Shown here: positions 1-9,832 of the stretch, piece after piece
Position numbering within the stretch: the stretch's first letter is position 1
Layout of the letters: each line of letters begins with the position of its first letter
Assembly (NCBI GenBank): GCA_020853575.1
Contig: JADYYP010000029.1
Location: forward strand, 41,197 to 105,196
DNA from: Planctomycetota bacterium
GTDB lineage: Bacteria > Planctomycetota > UBA1135 > GCA-002686595
Reading direction: 5' to 3'
Length of the DNA stretch: 64,000 nt
Translations under genes and position numbers: made by a program
The notes under the pieces: generated by a model
Told to the model about the DNA's origin: nothing
Database searches by the model: none
The model's input: only the letters and a program-made list of their open reading frames with translations

Positions 1-1370
1 TTGGAGTGGCCGAGATACAGCGTCGCGTCGTCGGCCGAGACCGCGAGTGCGCTGTGCGCTGCGGCACCGATGTCGAGCGGGCTCCAGGCGGCGTCGGAGA
101 GCGCTCCCGTGAGGCCGTCGACGTCGTAGCCGAACACGCTGGAGTCCGCGCTGCTGCCGGCGTACAGCCGTGCGCCGTCGCTGGTCAGCGCCAGCACGTT
201 GACACCGTTGCCCGAGGCGCTCGAGCCGATCGAAGTCAGGAGGCCGGTGCCGCCATCGATGGCATAGGCCTCGACCGCATCGACCGCGCTGCACGCGACG
301 AACAGGAACGAGCTCGTGGGATCGATCACGATTTGCTGCGGATCGCCGCCGGCGAGCACCGAGGCCGGCGACGTCGCGCTGAGCTCACCGGTCAGCGGCT
401 CGACGTCGAACGAGTAGATCTCACCGGTCGAAGCGGAGGCGTAGAGCCACTCGCCATCCGGCGTCACGGCCAGGTCGGCGATCGTCGCGGCCCCGATCGA
501 GGCGCTGAAGGCCGTCGGAAGCAGCTCGAGCGAACGTGAGTCGATGGAATGCACCGCGATGTTGCCACCCGCCGCGGTGAAGGCGATGCGGCTCCACGGA
601 TGCACCGCGAGCTGCGCGGTGGAATCGGCGTCGAACACCTGCCCGCCGTGCGTGAGCGCGCCGCTGGTGTGCGTGCGGCGCAAGCTCGCGAGCGTACCTT
701 GCACATCGTCGACCGCGCAGAAACCGCGCACGTAGGGCACGACGACGACCGTGGCGAAGGCACTGAAGGTGGTGGCGGAAGCGCAGTCCTCGACGGTGAT
801 GTCGAAGGCCGCGGCGCCGAACGCGGTCGGCACGCCGCTGATCACGCCGGTCGAGGAATCGAGCGCGAGTCCCGTGGGCAGCGAGCCCGAGCTGATGCTC
901 CACGTCGAGCCGTGACCCGCGCTGAGCAGCGGCTCCGCGTAGAAGTACACGCCGCGGCCGAGCTCGTCGCCGAGATCGGGATAGTCCACACCTGAGGGCG
1001 GCACGTGCGCGACCGAGATCGTGATGTCGACGCTCGTCTCCCCCACCGCGTTGGCCGCCGTGATGGTGTAGGTCGCGGCTGCGCTGGTCGCCGAAGGAGT
1101 GCCGCTGATCACGCCCGTCGCCGAGTCGAGCGAGAGTCCCGCGGGGAGCGCCGGAGTGACGGCGAAGGAGCTCGCCGAACCGCCGCCGACGGTGGGCAAG
1201 TTCTCGGAGATCGCGCCGCACAGCTCGTAGGCCGCAGTCGGATCGGAGTAGGCCAGGCTCGTCGGCGCGCGGCGCGACGATCCACCGCCATTGGTGCAGG
1301 AAGCGAGCGCAACTGCGGCGAGCGGAGCGAACGAGAGCAGACGGCGCGAACGCGAGATCCGAGTGTGCAT
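1..1370 (-). CDS. Secreted lipoprotein with Ig-like repeats and beta-propeller (partial)
   Basis: The frame is open from the start codon at 1370 to the left edge, so the C-terminus is missing and 456 residues are visible. The N-terminus is a lipoprotein signal with a lipobox ending LAS-C (Cys25), so the mature protein should be membrane-anchored and face outward. Two putative-Ig (He_PIG-type) repeats follow, recognisable by GLSLDSATGVISGTP and GLALDSSTGVISGVP. After them come short blades such as LAVTPDGEWLYASA and LALTSDGARLYAGSS, typical of 6-phosphogluconolactonase/YVTN beta-propellers. A binding or adhesion role is an inference; no catalytic motif is visible. There is no neighbour upstream on the same strand within 180 bases. 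Confidence 0.8.
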   Translation of the reverse strand, partial: MHTRISRSRRLLSFAPLAAVALASCTNGGGSSRRAPTSLAYSDPTAAYELCGAISENLPTVGGGSASSFAVTPALPAGLSLDSATGVISGTPSATSAAATYTITAANAVGETSVDITISVAHVPPSGVDYPDLGDELGRGVYFYAEPLLSAGHGSTWSISSGSLPTGLALDSSTGVISGVPTAFGAAAFDITVEDCASATTFSAFATVVVVPYVRGFCAVDDVQGTLASLRRTHTSGALTHGGQVFDADSTAQLAVHPWSRIAFTAAGGNIAVHSIDSRSLELLPTAFSASIGAATIADLAVTPDGEWLYASASTGEIYSFDVEPLTGELSATSPASVLAGGDPQQIVIDPTSSFLFVACSAVDAVEAYAIDGGTGLLTSIGSSASGNGVNVLALTSDGARLYAGSSADSSVFGYDVDGLTGALSDAAWSPLDIGAAAHSALAVSADDATLYLGHS

Positions 1371-1555
1371 GGTCGTGGTGAGCGCGCGCAGGACAGGCGG
1401 GCGCGGCTCTTTCGATCGACGCACTCCGCGGCGCCCATGGAGCCGCTCCGAACACGCCGTCCCAGGCGCGGTGCCCGCGCACTTTTTTCGCCGTCACGGA
1501 CCGCCCAACCCGGGTGCAGCTCCGCCCCGCGCAACCTCGCGCCGCGCGCCCTGGC

Positions 1556-2575
1556 CTAGGGGAGGATCGTGATCGAGATCGCGTTGGACAGACTGTGGTT
1601 GTTCGGCGCGGCCTTGCCCGGATCGCGGGTCGAGGCCTGCACGTAGAGCGTCTCGCCCGCCAGCACGCCCTTCGATGCGAGATAAGCGTGCGAGAACGCG
1701 TAGCTGTAGACACCGCTGCAATTGCGGCTCGTCGTGAAGTCGCCCAGCGAGCTGGTCACCGGCGTGCGCGCGGCCGGGGCCTGGACGCACAACGTGCCGC
1801 CATGGAAGGGCTGCGCGCTGGGTGCACGGCTCCAAACGAGCTTGCTCATCACGTGATCGAGCAGCAGGTCCGCGGTCACCGTCAAGTTGTCGACTCCCGT
1901 CAGGCTCGTGTCACCGGTCGCGAGCACATACGGGTGGCACTGCGCGCTGCTCTTGGTGCTCACGCAGTACGTCGTTCCGACCGGTTCGGCCTCGACGACC
2001 ACGTCGTCCACCAACCAGCCGTAGCCGTCGTTCCACAGGCTGTCGATGGCGTCGAAGTGGAAGCGCAGCAGGATGTCCTGGCCGAGGTAGGCATCGAGCG
2101 AGACGACGCGCTCCCACCACACGTACTCGTTGTCCCCGATCGCCACTTCGTCCCAGGTCAGCCCGCCATTGTTCGAGACGTACACGTAGCGATGGTCCCA
2201 ACCGCAATTCCAACCGCCGCACTCCGTGTCCTCGAAGGACAGGAAGCGCAGGCGCGCCGTCGCCACGTTCGCCGGAATCGAGATCGGCAACAGCGACGTC
2301 AAGCTGCCGACCGGCGTGCCGTAGAAGTTGCAGCTCGAATTGAGCACGAGGTGGTTGAACGCCGCCACGTGGGCACCGCCCGGAAGCCTGCCGCCCAAGT
2401 TGACTCTGCAGGGCTCGTTCACCAAATCCATGTCGCGCCACAGGCTGGAGGTGGACCAGTTGCCCAGACCGCTCTCGAAGTCGTCGGCGAACAGCACCTG
2501 CTGCGCGGACGCTCGAGTTGCGGAGAGCGCGAGGATCGCGGCGAGAGCGAAACGCTGAGAGAGGGATCCGAACAT
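1556..2575 (-). CDS. Secreted protein with MAM/immune-inhibitor-A-like domain and planctomycete C-terminal domain
   Basis: The protein has 339 residues from an ATG at 2575, chosen because it begins a clean signal peptide ending ATRASA-Q; the longer upstream extension is Arg-rich and not signal-like. The N-terminal half (DDFESGLGNW, then YVYVSNNGGLTWDEVA and DGYGWLVDDVVVEAE) has the jelly-roll pattern of MAM or immune-inhibitor-A accessory domains. The C-terminal ~140 residues start YCVSTKSSAQCHP, contain HGGTLCVQAP and end SNAISITILP. That module recurs in at least three other secreted proteins of this window. The function is unknown; extracellular carbohydrate or surface binding is a guess. 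Confidence 0.85.
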   Translation of the reverse strand: MFGSLSQRFALAAILALSATRASAQQVLFADDFESGLGNWSTSSLWRDMDLVNEPCRVNLGGRLPGGAHVAAFNHLVLNSSCNFYGTPVGSLTSLLPISIPANVATARLRFLSFEDTECGGWNCGWDHRYVYVSNNGGLTWDEVAIGDNEYVWWERVVSLDAYLGQDILLRFHFDAIDSLWNDGYGWLVDDVVVEAEPVGTTYCVSTKSSAQCHPYVLATGDTSLTGVDNLTVTADLLLDHVMSKLVWSRAPSAQPFHGGTLCVQAPAARTPVTSSLGDFTTSRNCSGVYSYAFSHAYLASKGVLAGETLYVQASTRDPGKAAPNNHSLSNAISITILP

Positions 2576-2879
2576 GAGGGCCTCCGGTGCCAGGGGTTCC
2601 GACCGCCACCCACGATGCCGTGGCGCCCACAAGTGGTTGCGTGAATCGCGCCGAAATCGACGACCCGCTCGAAGTCGCGCGGTGGGCCCCACGACGCGAG
2701 CGTGAGCGCAGCCTTGGGTTTCAACCTCGATGTCGTCGCTCTCGAAGACAAGAGCGCAGGCGCTGTAGTTCTACGGCGTCGACAGCAACTGACTCGTACC
2801 ACTCGCTTGAGGCCAAAGCTCGTGTCTCCTGTGGGTCAAGGCTCAGACGCAGCGTTCGGTCGCCCAGCGCACCAGGGGC

Positions 2880-3092
2880 TCAGCCGGGACGTGCAGCGGG
2901 ACCTTCTCGTTGGACTGGAACGCGTTGCGAGCGGCGACGCCCGGCGCGCCCGGGCAACCATTTGCGGCCGGTGACTCCGTGCAGATGCAAGGTGCCTTCG
3001 CGACCCGTCGAATTCCAAACGATGATGTTGCCCGACGCGTTGAAGTTCACGGTCGCGCCGTAGTTTCGGTCGAGTCGCTCCGTGCTTCACTC
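2880..3092 (-). other. Possible coding remnant in an otherwise gene-free stretch (2576-3239)
   Basis: The 660 bases between the two flanking genes hold no convincing complete gene. A minus-strand frame ending at a TGA at 2880-2882 reads NFNASGNIIVWNSTGREGTL and continues LHLHGVTG. Its composition looks more like protein than shadow sequence, but it is closed upstream by a stop near 3092 and has no start codon or ribosome site. It may be the tail of a decayed gene. No family was recognised. Confidence 0.2.
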
Positions 3093-3239
3093 GGAGCCGT
3101 CCGGGACTGAGCGGCACGCGTCGAAGGGCATCGGCCCCGCCCTTCCGGGTGTGTCACACTCGAGAAGCGTTTCCTCGTCGACGTGCGAAGCGCCGTTTGA
3201 TTGTGCTCACCTCGTGTCCTCTGGCCGCGCGCCACCGAC

Positions 3240-5474
3240 TTACCAGGGCAGTGGGTGGTGTCGCACGAAGAGCCCCATCGCACCCGTGTCCGTCTTGAGG
3301 TCGAGATCGAGATGCGTCGCGCCCCAGCCGGCGACGTCCACCCAGACGTGTTCTTGGAGATAGCAGCGTGGCCCTGGCGTCGTCGGCAGCGTTAGGCGCA
3401 GGTCTCCCACATGGACGAGCCCTCGCGCGTCGGGCGAGAACATCGTGAGCGGCACGACCGCACTGGGTTGTCCGGTGAGCGCCACGGCGGCGTAGCCCTC
3501 GACGAGGACTCGCTCCGTCGCACCTCCGGGTTGGAAGGCAGCGGGCGCGGCGCCGACCGATTCGAGTCGAAGCAGCCGCTCGAAGCGCTCGAGGTCGTAG
3601 ACACCGACATAGTTCTCGAAAGTGTTCGTGACGTAGGCGAAGTAGCTGATCCGATTCGGATCGGAAGTTCGCTTGCGCCCAAACGCAACTCCGTGACAGC
3701 CGAGTCCTGCCGGGAACGTGTACACGCCCGTGGGTCGGCCGTTTGCGCCGAGGGGCGCGATGCTGACGTTGAACGAGGCTTTGTTGCAGACGACCAGGAA
3801 GCGCCGGTGTCCGGTTGAGTCCGGCGGACTCACGATGGCCTGGATCGGCATGTGAGCCCAACGAACAGGCGTCGACGTCAAGTCGGTGAGTGCGAGGTTC
3901 CCTGCGGCATTGCCGAGCGGCGCGGGTATCGGCGTGCGGAACAGACTCTCCGAACCCGGGGACGCGTCGATCGCATACGCGCTCACGTCGTCGGTGCCCG
4001 CGTTGTTGGTGTAGCCGATGTACTGCGTCGAATTCGCCGTGCCCGTGTTGACGATGCCGGCAGCAAGCGGAGATCGACCTGCGGTGGGGACACGCGCAAC
4101 CTCGGCGCCGACTCCGTAGCGACCGTCCGGGTCCGTCCAGGGCCTCGAGATCGAATAGAGCGACGCGCTCGCGCCAAGTGTGTTCGCCGTCAGGAAGTGG
4201 TCGCCATCGTCGAGAAACCACAATCCGTGTGGCGAGAACGCCGGAGGTCCGCCCGCGCCGCTGGACTGCCCAAGCGCGGGAACGTCGGGGCGGCCCCACG
4301 AAAGCGCACGCAGCGGATCGAACTCCTGCACTCGGTTGTTGCCCATGACCGTTAGGAACCAACGATCGGAACCTGTCGTCGACGGGTTGCGCGGAGCCGT
4401 CATCACGTGCGCCGTTGCGGCACCCATCGGGATGTCGCCGATGACCAGTTTCGTGCTCGCGTCGAGCACCGTGGCCGTCACGTCATGCCAGTTTGCGAAC
4501 ACCGCAACATCACGCAATACTCCGTTCCAGTCGAGCGACCTGCCGCTCCAACCGTTGTGGGGGTTGTTGCCGACGTGCGGGATGTGTGCGCGCGTCCAGT
4601 TCGTCGCGTCGAACACGTCGACAGCTCCATTGGGAGCTCCCGGATACGCAAACGTCTGGAGCCCAACCCAGAGCTCGCCGATCCCCTTCTGGCGTGGCGA
4701 TCGCATGGGAATCTTGCTGACGTGCGTCAGCGGCATCGGCATGTGAGCCGCCGTGACGATTTGCACCTGCATGTAGGGATGCAGAGCGCAGTAGTAGCGA
4801 TAGTCGCCATCGGCGAGATCACTCGCCTCCAGGTAGTAGTAGCCGACGTCTTGGCCGGGAATGTTCCGGGAATATCCGATGAAGCCCGTGTCGACCCCCT
4901 GCGCGGAGTTCGTCACCGTGTGCCACGTCCTACCGCGGTTGTAGACCTTCAGATAGTCACCGGCGGACAGAATGACGCGACGTGGGTCCATGTCCATGTC
5001 GCGAGAATCGCTGCCGTCGTCGCGATACCACGGGGCCTCGTCGAGGATCTCGAGCACTACACCGTGACCGGACGGCGTTGGGGGCGCGGGCACACCGAGC
5101 TGCGGGTGCGAAGCGCCGACCGGAGGTGCGTACACAAGCCACTGCACGAGTTGGTCGAGTTCGACATCGGTGATGACCTCCGGCCCGAACGCCGGCATGC
5201 GGAAATCGAAGCCACCAACCAAATACGCTCCGTTGCGAACCTGCCACCGGACTCGAGCCTCGATCAGGGGTTGGCCCGACGTCAACCCATAGGCAATCGG
5301 CGGCGCCCACGATCCCGTATCCGTCCAGCTCGGGCCACCGTGGCCGTCGGCTCCATGGCAAGTTGCGCAGGCCGCTGCGAACAGCTTCGCCGGCGGTCGT
5401 GGCGCTTGAGCGGCGGCGAGCGTGGAAAGCAAGACGACGGCGACGACCGAGACGAAGTTCCTTGCGAACGGCAT
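3240..5474 (-). CDS. Cytochrome c - cupredoxin - beta-propeller fusion protein
   Basis: This is a 744-residue exported protein (signal peptide ending TLAAA-Q). It has one class-I cytochrome c domain (CATCH near residue 36 and a distal Met in FRMPAF), then a small cupredoxin-like domain. The cupredoxin has a His in RTWHTVTN and the cluster C-A-L-H-P-Y-M in YRYYCALHPYM, suiting a mononuclear blue-copper site. The last ~480 residues are a repetitive propeller rich in His and Asn (PHNGWSGRSLDWN, FANWHDVTATVLDAS). It looks like a periplasmic redox or electron-transfer protein. It is not NosZ (no CuA CxxxC motif) and a NirS assignment is not supported. An FNR/DNR-type box lies about 80 bases upstream, linking it to the nitrogen-oxide genes at 8.7-20.9 kb. 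Substrate unknown. Confidence 0.75.
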   Translation of the reverse strand: MPFARNFVSVVAVVLLSTLAAAQAPRPPAKLFAAACATCHGADGHGGPSWTDTGSWAPPIAYGLTSGQPLIEARVRWQVRNGAYLVGGFDFRMPAFGPEVITDVELDQLVQWLVYAPPVGASHPQLGVPAPPTPSGHGVVLEILDEAPWYRDDGSDSRDMDMDPRRVILSAGDYLKVYNRGRTWHTVTNSAQGVDTGFIGYSRNIPGQDVGYYYLEASDLADGDYRYYCALHPYMQVQIVTAAHMPMPLTHVSKIPMRSPRQKGIGELWVGLQTFAYPGAPNGAVDVFDATNWTRAHIPHVGNNPHNGWSGRSLDWNGVLRDVAVFANWHDVTATVLDASTKLVIGDIPMGAATAHVMTAPRNPSTTGSDRWFLTVMGNNRVQEFDPLRALSWGRPDVPALGQSSGAGGPPAFSPHGLWFLDDGDHFLTANTLGASASLYSISRPWTDPDGRYGVGAEVARVPTAGRSPLAAGIVNTGTANSTQYIGYTNNAGTDDVSAYAIDASPGSESLFRTPIPAPLGNAAGNLALTDLTSTPVRWAHMPIQAIVSPPDSTGHRRFLVVCNKASFNVSIAPLGANGRPTGVYTFPAGLGCHGVAFGRKRTSDPNRISYFAYVTNTFENYVGVYDLERFERLLRLESVGAAPAAFQPGGATERVLVEGYAAVALTGQPSAVVPLTMFSPDARGLVHVGDLRLTLPTTPGPRCYLQEHVWVDVAGWGATHLDLDLKTDTGAMGLFVRHHPLPW

Positions 5475-5552
5475 GGCGTGAATTCCGTGCGTGGTGCAAC
5501 TCAGATCAAGCGCGAGACCGGATCAGTTTGCTTGCAACTGCGTAGTCACGTC

Positions 5553-5566
5553 TTGACCGGAATCAA
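5553..5566 (-). promoter_or_regulatory. FNR/DNR-type binding site
   Basis: The sequence TTGAC-CGGA-ATCAA matches the TTGAT-N4-ATCAA consensus with one change. Its centre is about 85 bases upstream of the cytochrome-cupredoxin start at 5474, compatible with a class II activator site at -41.5 and a ~44-base leader. The same motif occurs at 9833 and 20126. Confidence 0.65.
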
Positions 5567-5671
5567 GACGGCGCGTGATCGTCAGCGATCTGGCGAAGGA
5601 ATGACCGCTGAACCGGTCGGTTCCTCGACGGCGGCGCGGCAACCTAGATCGAGTTCGCATACCGCACACAG

Positions 5672-5887
5672 GTGCGGGACCGCCTCGGGGGTCCGTCACA
5701 GCATCGCCAGCCAGTGCCCGCGAGCTTGGATCGTGCGGCGGCGTGCAAGCGCCCCAGCGTAGTCGAGATGTCGCACGGCCAATTCGAATTGCGCCAGTAC
5801 ATTCACCCATTCTGCTCCGTCGACCAGCGCCTCGCCTACGGCGCCGACGGCGCGCGCTTCCTGGTCGACTTGAAGCACCTGCTCTAG
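5672..5887 (+). other. Possible gene fragment in the 5475-5936 gap
   Basis: The 460-base gap carries the FNR-type box and otherwise no complete gene. A plus-strand frame ending at the TAG at 5885-5887 reads VEMSHGQFELRQYIHPFC and then LAYGADGARFLVDLKHLL, with almost every third codon position G or C, as in real genes here. The first half of the frame does not look like protein and no ribosome site is seen. It may be the C-terminal tail of a decayed gene. Family unknown. Confidence 0.2.
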
Positions 5888-5936
5888 AACCCGGGGCTCT
5901 TCACGCTCTGAGTGCGTTGCGCCAGTTCGACGCGCA

Positions 5937-7943
5937 CTACGGCAGGATGGTGAACCGCAGAGCCGTCGTCAGTCCCGTCGTGAACCCAAGCGGGTCGCCG
6001 GGGTCGCGATACCAGTACTGACAGAACACGATTTGTCCCTGCGTGAGCAGTGGATCGACGCCCGAGTCGATGTGGGCGTTGAAATCGAATGCGTACGCGC
6101 CGGAACAGTCGTCGGGTGGAGGATTGCCGCCCGACAACTGGAGTGGCGTTCGCCGCACCGGTTGCTTGACGCACAGCGTTCCGCCCTGGAACGGGACCGC
6201 GTGCGGTTGGAAACCATAAAAGAGGATGCCCGCCTTGTTGTTGATCACCAGGCTCGCGGCGACGTGGAAAGGCAGCGGGCTAGATACGCTCGCGACTCCG
6301 ATGGCCGAGATCTGCGGCTCACAGCCCTGGGAGTTGGTCTTCGCCGTGCAGTAGGACGGAGCGATGAAGGGCAAGGCGAAAGCGATGTCGACGTTCGAGC
6401 CCGGGAAGTCCATGCAAGTGTTGGTCAGGATCGCCGCGCCCGTGGCGTCGTCGAACTGCACGAATCCGGGCGCTCCCGTCGAGCCTGCGCCAACCACGTA
6501 GAGGTCGCCGTAGGGTCCGACCGCGATCCCCACCGGAGTTCCGACCGCACTCGTAGTGGCGAAGCCGAACGTGGTCGTACCGCTCGCGAGGTCGCGACGA
6601 TCGACGAGCGTGTCAACGGCAGTGTCGCGGACGAGGTACAGGGTTGCGCTGCTCGGTGAAGCGCACAGGTCGACATAGCTGCCGGTCGGTGGCGCTAGGG
6701 CCGTTGACATGTAGGCGCCGGTCAGCGGGTCGATGCGCACCAACGCACCCGCTTGTCCGATTGCGTACAACCAGCCGTCCGTGGCCGTCACGATGCCTCG
6801 CGGAGTGCCGATGGCGGACGATGGAACCGCGAACGACGGACCGAACGCCAGAGCGTCGACGTCGAACACGTCGATCCACTTGGTGGAGCCGTTGTCACGC
6901 AGGAAGTAGAGCGAGCGCAGCCCGTCGAAGCCGCACAGATCGACGTTGGAGCCGGCCAAGTCCGCGATCGTGGTCGCGGTCGTCGACTGCGCGGCGAGGT
7001 CCAGCTTCGCGAAGCCGGTACCGCTCCCGAGCACATACAGATGGTTGTCCGGTCCGGCGCAGATTCCGACTGGAGTGCCGAGCGTCGCCGCCGGGATCGA
7101 GTACTGCTCCGGCGCGGGGATTTGAAGCACGACATCGAAGTGGTCGACTAAGGTGTCGCCCGCGGTGTCTCGCAGGATGTAGACGTTGTCCGGTGGATTC
7201 GAAGGTATGGGGCCCGAGGGATGGGGCGATAGACTCGCGGTCAACGGGAGGTCGAGCACGGCGTCGACTTCGCCGAAGTCACCACTGCCGAGCACTCCGC
7301 TGCCCACCTGACCGACGATAAATCCAGGGCTCAACGCGGCACCACCGAGGCTTCCGATGTCGTACGCCGCGACGTCGAACGCCAATCCAGTGGGGAAGGA
7401 CGAGCCGTAGTCGACGATCACACGGAAGTCGTCGACACCGTCGCCGATGTTGAGACCGAAGACGAACGCGTTCGGCGCGGTCTGACAAACGAACTCGGCG
7501 CTCCCTGTCCCGGTGGTCTCGAAACCGCGCGCACCCTCCGAGTAGTCATTCGGGTCCACGGCTATCCCGAAGAGTGCGTCGGTCGCCGTGGCCACGCCGT
7601 CGTCGATGGCTCCGCCGAGCTGATTGCCGTCAGTGATGATCCCGAGGATCTGGACCTGCGGCGGGAACACCACGCGCCCGGCTACGGAGTCCAGACTCGC
7701 CGCGTTCGTGTCCACGAAGAAGCGGAAGTAGATCGACTGCACGTAGTCGGGAGTGCCCATCCCGTAGCTCGTCAGATTGACTCCCCCGGCGCCATAGGCG
7801 CGCTCGCGCACGACGACGAGATCGGGATCCGGCCGTGGGGTTGCCGGCGCAAATCCGACGTCCTCGTGTGGCTGTTGTGCTCCGAGGGTTGTGCCCATCA
7901 GGAGCAACGAGGTGAGAGCACGAAATCCGTGTGCGAGGTTCAT
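5937..7943 (-). CDS. Secreted beta-propeller protein with planctomycete C-terminal domain
   Basis: The protein has 668 residues with a signal peptide (MNLAHGFRALTSLLLMGTTLGA). Residues ~30-230 form a beta-rich domain (VGRV-like strands, FRVIVDYGSSFPTGLAFDVAAYD). Residues ~235-520 are propeller-like repeats with the recurring phrase 'xGTPVGICAGPDNHLYVLGSG', here AVGTPVGIAVGPYGDLYVVG and IGTPRGIVTATDGWLYAIGQ. The last ~145 residues (YCTAKTNSQGCEPQISAIG ... GGTLCVKQP ... CQYWYRDP ... LRFTILP) are the shared C-terminal domain. No catalytic residues were recognised. It is expressed away from the divergent moaA region, and the 800 bases upstream appear gene-poor. Confidence 0.85.
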   Translation of the reverse strand: MNLAHGFRALTSLLLMGTTLGAQQPHEDVGFAPATPRPDPDLVVVRERAYGAGGVNLTSYGMGTPDYVQSIYFRFFVDTNAASLDSVAGRVVFPPQVQILGIITDGNQLGGAIDDGVATATDALFGIAVDPNDYSEGARGFETTGTGSAEFVCQTAPNAFVFGLNIGDGVDDFRVIVDYGSSFPTGLAFDVAAYDIGSLGGAALSPGFIVGQVGSGVLGSGDFGEVDAVLDLPLTASLSPHPSGPIPSNPPDNVYILRDTAGDTLVDHFDVVLQIPAPEQYSIPAATLGTPVGICAGPDNHLYVLGSGTGFAKLDLAAQSTTATTIADLAGSNVDLCGFDGLRSLYFLRDNGSTKWIDVFDVDALAFGPSFAVPSSAIGTPRGIVTATDGWLYAIGQAGALVRIDPLTGAYMSTALAPPTGSYVDLCASPSSATLYLVRDTAVDTLVDRRDLASGTTTFGFATTSAVGTPVGIAVGPYGDLYVVGAGSTGAPGFVQFDDATGAAILTNTCMDFPGSNVDIAFALPFIAPSYCTAKTNSQGCEPQISAIGVASVSSPLPFHVAASLVINNKAGILFYGFQPHAVPFQGGTLCVKQPVRRTPLQLSGGNPPPDDCSGAYAFDFNAHIDSGVDPLLTQGQIVFCQYWYRDPGDPLGFTTGLTTALRFTILP

Positions 7944-8752
7944 GGTGCATCGATGCTAGTTGGACGAGCGGCGGTCGCACTCCAGGAAGCGCGCCGACGT
8001 GCACGATCACAACGATATCACGAGATCCTGAGACTCGCCAGCCACGTTGTGCGGAGAAGCGTTCAGTTGAGCGGGTCGTGATGGTCGACGAATTGCTCGC
8101 GCGCGAATGACCCTTTACGACTGTCAATTCGCGCACGCCGCCGGCGCCGATCTGTGCTGGCGGCTCGGACACTCGAGCGCTGCGCGGCGCTCCTCCGAGC
8201 GAGCGCTCACGCTCGTGCGACAGGGTCCGCAACGACGCTTCCTGGGGAAGGCACTCCATGCGGGTGATTTCCGTCGGAAGCGGTCGTTGTCGAAAGCAAG
8301 GTGGAGGTACGCCGGTGGCCTCCGACACGTTTCCCCCAGAGCCCAACGCGGGCCCCACTGAGCGGGCTGGCGAGCCGGGCGAGGCGCGCTGTGGCTGTGG
8401 CACACGCGCTTTGGAATGCGACAGCGCTTGCTCGCCGGCGCGGGCCGCGGGCGACGGGCCTTCTTTGCAGCGTGAGGCGGGGGCGGCTCAAGCGAAGTCG
8501 AGCTGTTCACGCGAGCGGGCGGGTGCGGGGCGTGGGGGCTCGGTCGGGTCTCCGGAATTGCATGAGGTTCTCGTGGACGATGTCTGGATCGGTGATTTGC
8601 GCGATCAACCCGTCGCGGACCGCCGCAGTTCGGACGCGTGAGGACGTCGACGGCGAGGACTTTGGCGCTGGAGCTGACAGCACGTCCATCTGCTGGTTCA
8701 CTTCACCCTCACGGCGCACCCGGACGCCTACTATCGATCAGGTTCCACGGGC
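7944..8752. other. Gene-poor interval upstream of the propeller gene
   Basis: No gene is supported across these 809 bases. A minus-strand frame at 8507-8719 contains GLIAQITDPDIVHENLMQFR, which has coding-like codon use, but the remainder is low-complexity Arg/Pro sequence with no ribosome site. It could be a decayed gene. No repeat, RNA or regulatory motif was identified with confidence. Confidence 0.3.
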
Positions 8753-9778
8753 CTAACCACCGCGAGTGTGCATCTCTAGCCGCGGATCCTCGCGCAACAG
8801 ACCAACGTCCGCGGAGGGCCCGCGTTCGCGCTCCGCCAGGCGGTCTTCCGCCCCGCGCTCGTCGCGCGCGCTCCACGTTTGGGCGATGCGATAAGCGAGT
8901 TCCCGGGTCGAAGCACCGCGGCGCAGGAGCGTGCGCAGATCGAGACCCAAACGCGCGTACAGGCACATGTACCAGTGCCCGTCGGCGGTAAGCCGGCTGC
9001 GATCGCAGCGCGCACAGAAGGGCGTCGTCGTCGAAGCCACGATGCCGAATACAGTGCCATCCCCGAGCCGAAAGCGCTGCGCCGGCGCGGACGACGCGTC
9101 GCGCAGCTCCTCAACAGGTCCATGACGCCATGCGACCAGCCGTAGGAGCTCCGCACGCGAGAAGACGTCATTGGGCGACCAATGCGTCGCGCCGCCAACG
9201 TCCATGTACTCGATGAACCGGGCCTCGATGCCTCGCACGCGAGCGAACTCGAGCATGTCCAGTACCTCTCCATCGTTTACACCGCGCATCACGACGGTGT
9301 CGAGCTTCACGCGACCCGGCCAAATCCGCGTTGCCACGTCGATGCCGGCTAGAACGTCACTTAGGCCCCTGCGCTGCGTAACGCGCTCGAACACGCGCTC
9401 GTCAAGCGAGTCAAGGCTGACGGTGACGCGTGTCAATCCTGCCTGCGCGAGCGCCACCGCCTGGTCCGCGAGCAAGATTCCGTTCGTCGTCATCGCGATG
9501 TCTCGCAACGCGGAACGGCGGGCCAACTGCTCGACGAGTCGCGGCAACTCGCGACGTACGAGCGGCTCACCTCCGGTGATTCGGACGGCCTCCACCCCCA
9601 AGGAGCAGAAGGCGTCAACGATCGCGGCGATCTCTCCGAAGTGCAGCAGTTTGTCGCGCTCCAACCACTGGTAGGACCGTTCGGGCATGCAGTACGCGCA
9701 GCGGAGATTGCAGCGGTCCGTGACCGACACGCGGATAGAGCGGAGCGGTCGTCCCCGCGTATCGAGCGGTGTACCCAT
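8753..9778 (-). CDS. moaA: GTP 3',8-cyclase MoaA (molybdenum cofactor biosynthesis)
   Basis: The protein has 341 residues, the usual MoaA size. It is a radical-SAM enzyme converting GTP to 3',8-cyclo-7,8-dihydro-GTP, the first step of molybdopterin synthesis. The SAM cluster is C23-x3-C27-x2-C30 in DRCNLRCAYC; the SAM-binding VRITGGEPLVR follows. The second, substrate-binding cluster is C255, C258 and C272 (CARCDRSR...YMC), and the C-terminus is the conserved Gly-Gly. The ATG at 9778 was chosen because MoaA proteins start shortly before the RVSVTDRCN segment. It is divergent from a molybdoenzyme operon and shares the intergenic FNR/DNR-type box with it, so it probably supplies cofactor for that enzyme. 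Confidence 0.95.
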   Translation of the reverse strand: MGTPLDTRGRPLRSIRVSVTDRCNLRCAYCMPERSYQWLERDKLLHFGEIAAIVDAFCSLGVEAVRITGGEPLVRRELPRLVEQLARRSALRDIAMTTNGILLADQAVALAQAGLTRVTVSLDSLDERVFERVTQRRGLSDVLAGIDVATRIWPGRVKLDTVVMRGVNDGEVLDMLEFARVRGIEARFIEYMDVGGATHWSPNDVFSRAELLRLVAWRHGPVEELRDASSAPAQRFRLGDGTVFGIVASTTTPFCARCDRSRLTADGHWYMCLYARLGLDLRTLLRRGASTRELAYRIAQTWSARDERGAEDRLAERERGPSADVGLLREDPRLEMHTRGG

Positions 9779-9832
9779 GAGACGGGAGTATGTGAGGGCC
9801 AACCGCGCCCCGCTCTCCGTTTCAGACGTCCC

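Noticed and set aside
3240..5474. Assignment as nitrous oxide reductase (NosZ) or cd1 nitrite reductase
   Set aside because: There is no CuA CxxxC motif nor a convincing heme d1 ligand pattern; only the domain order is loosely similar.
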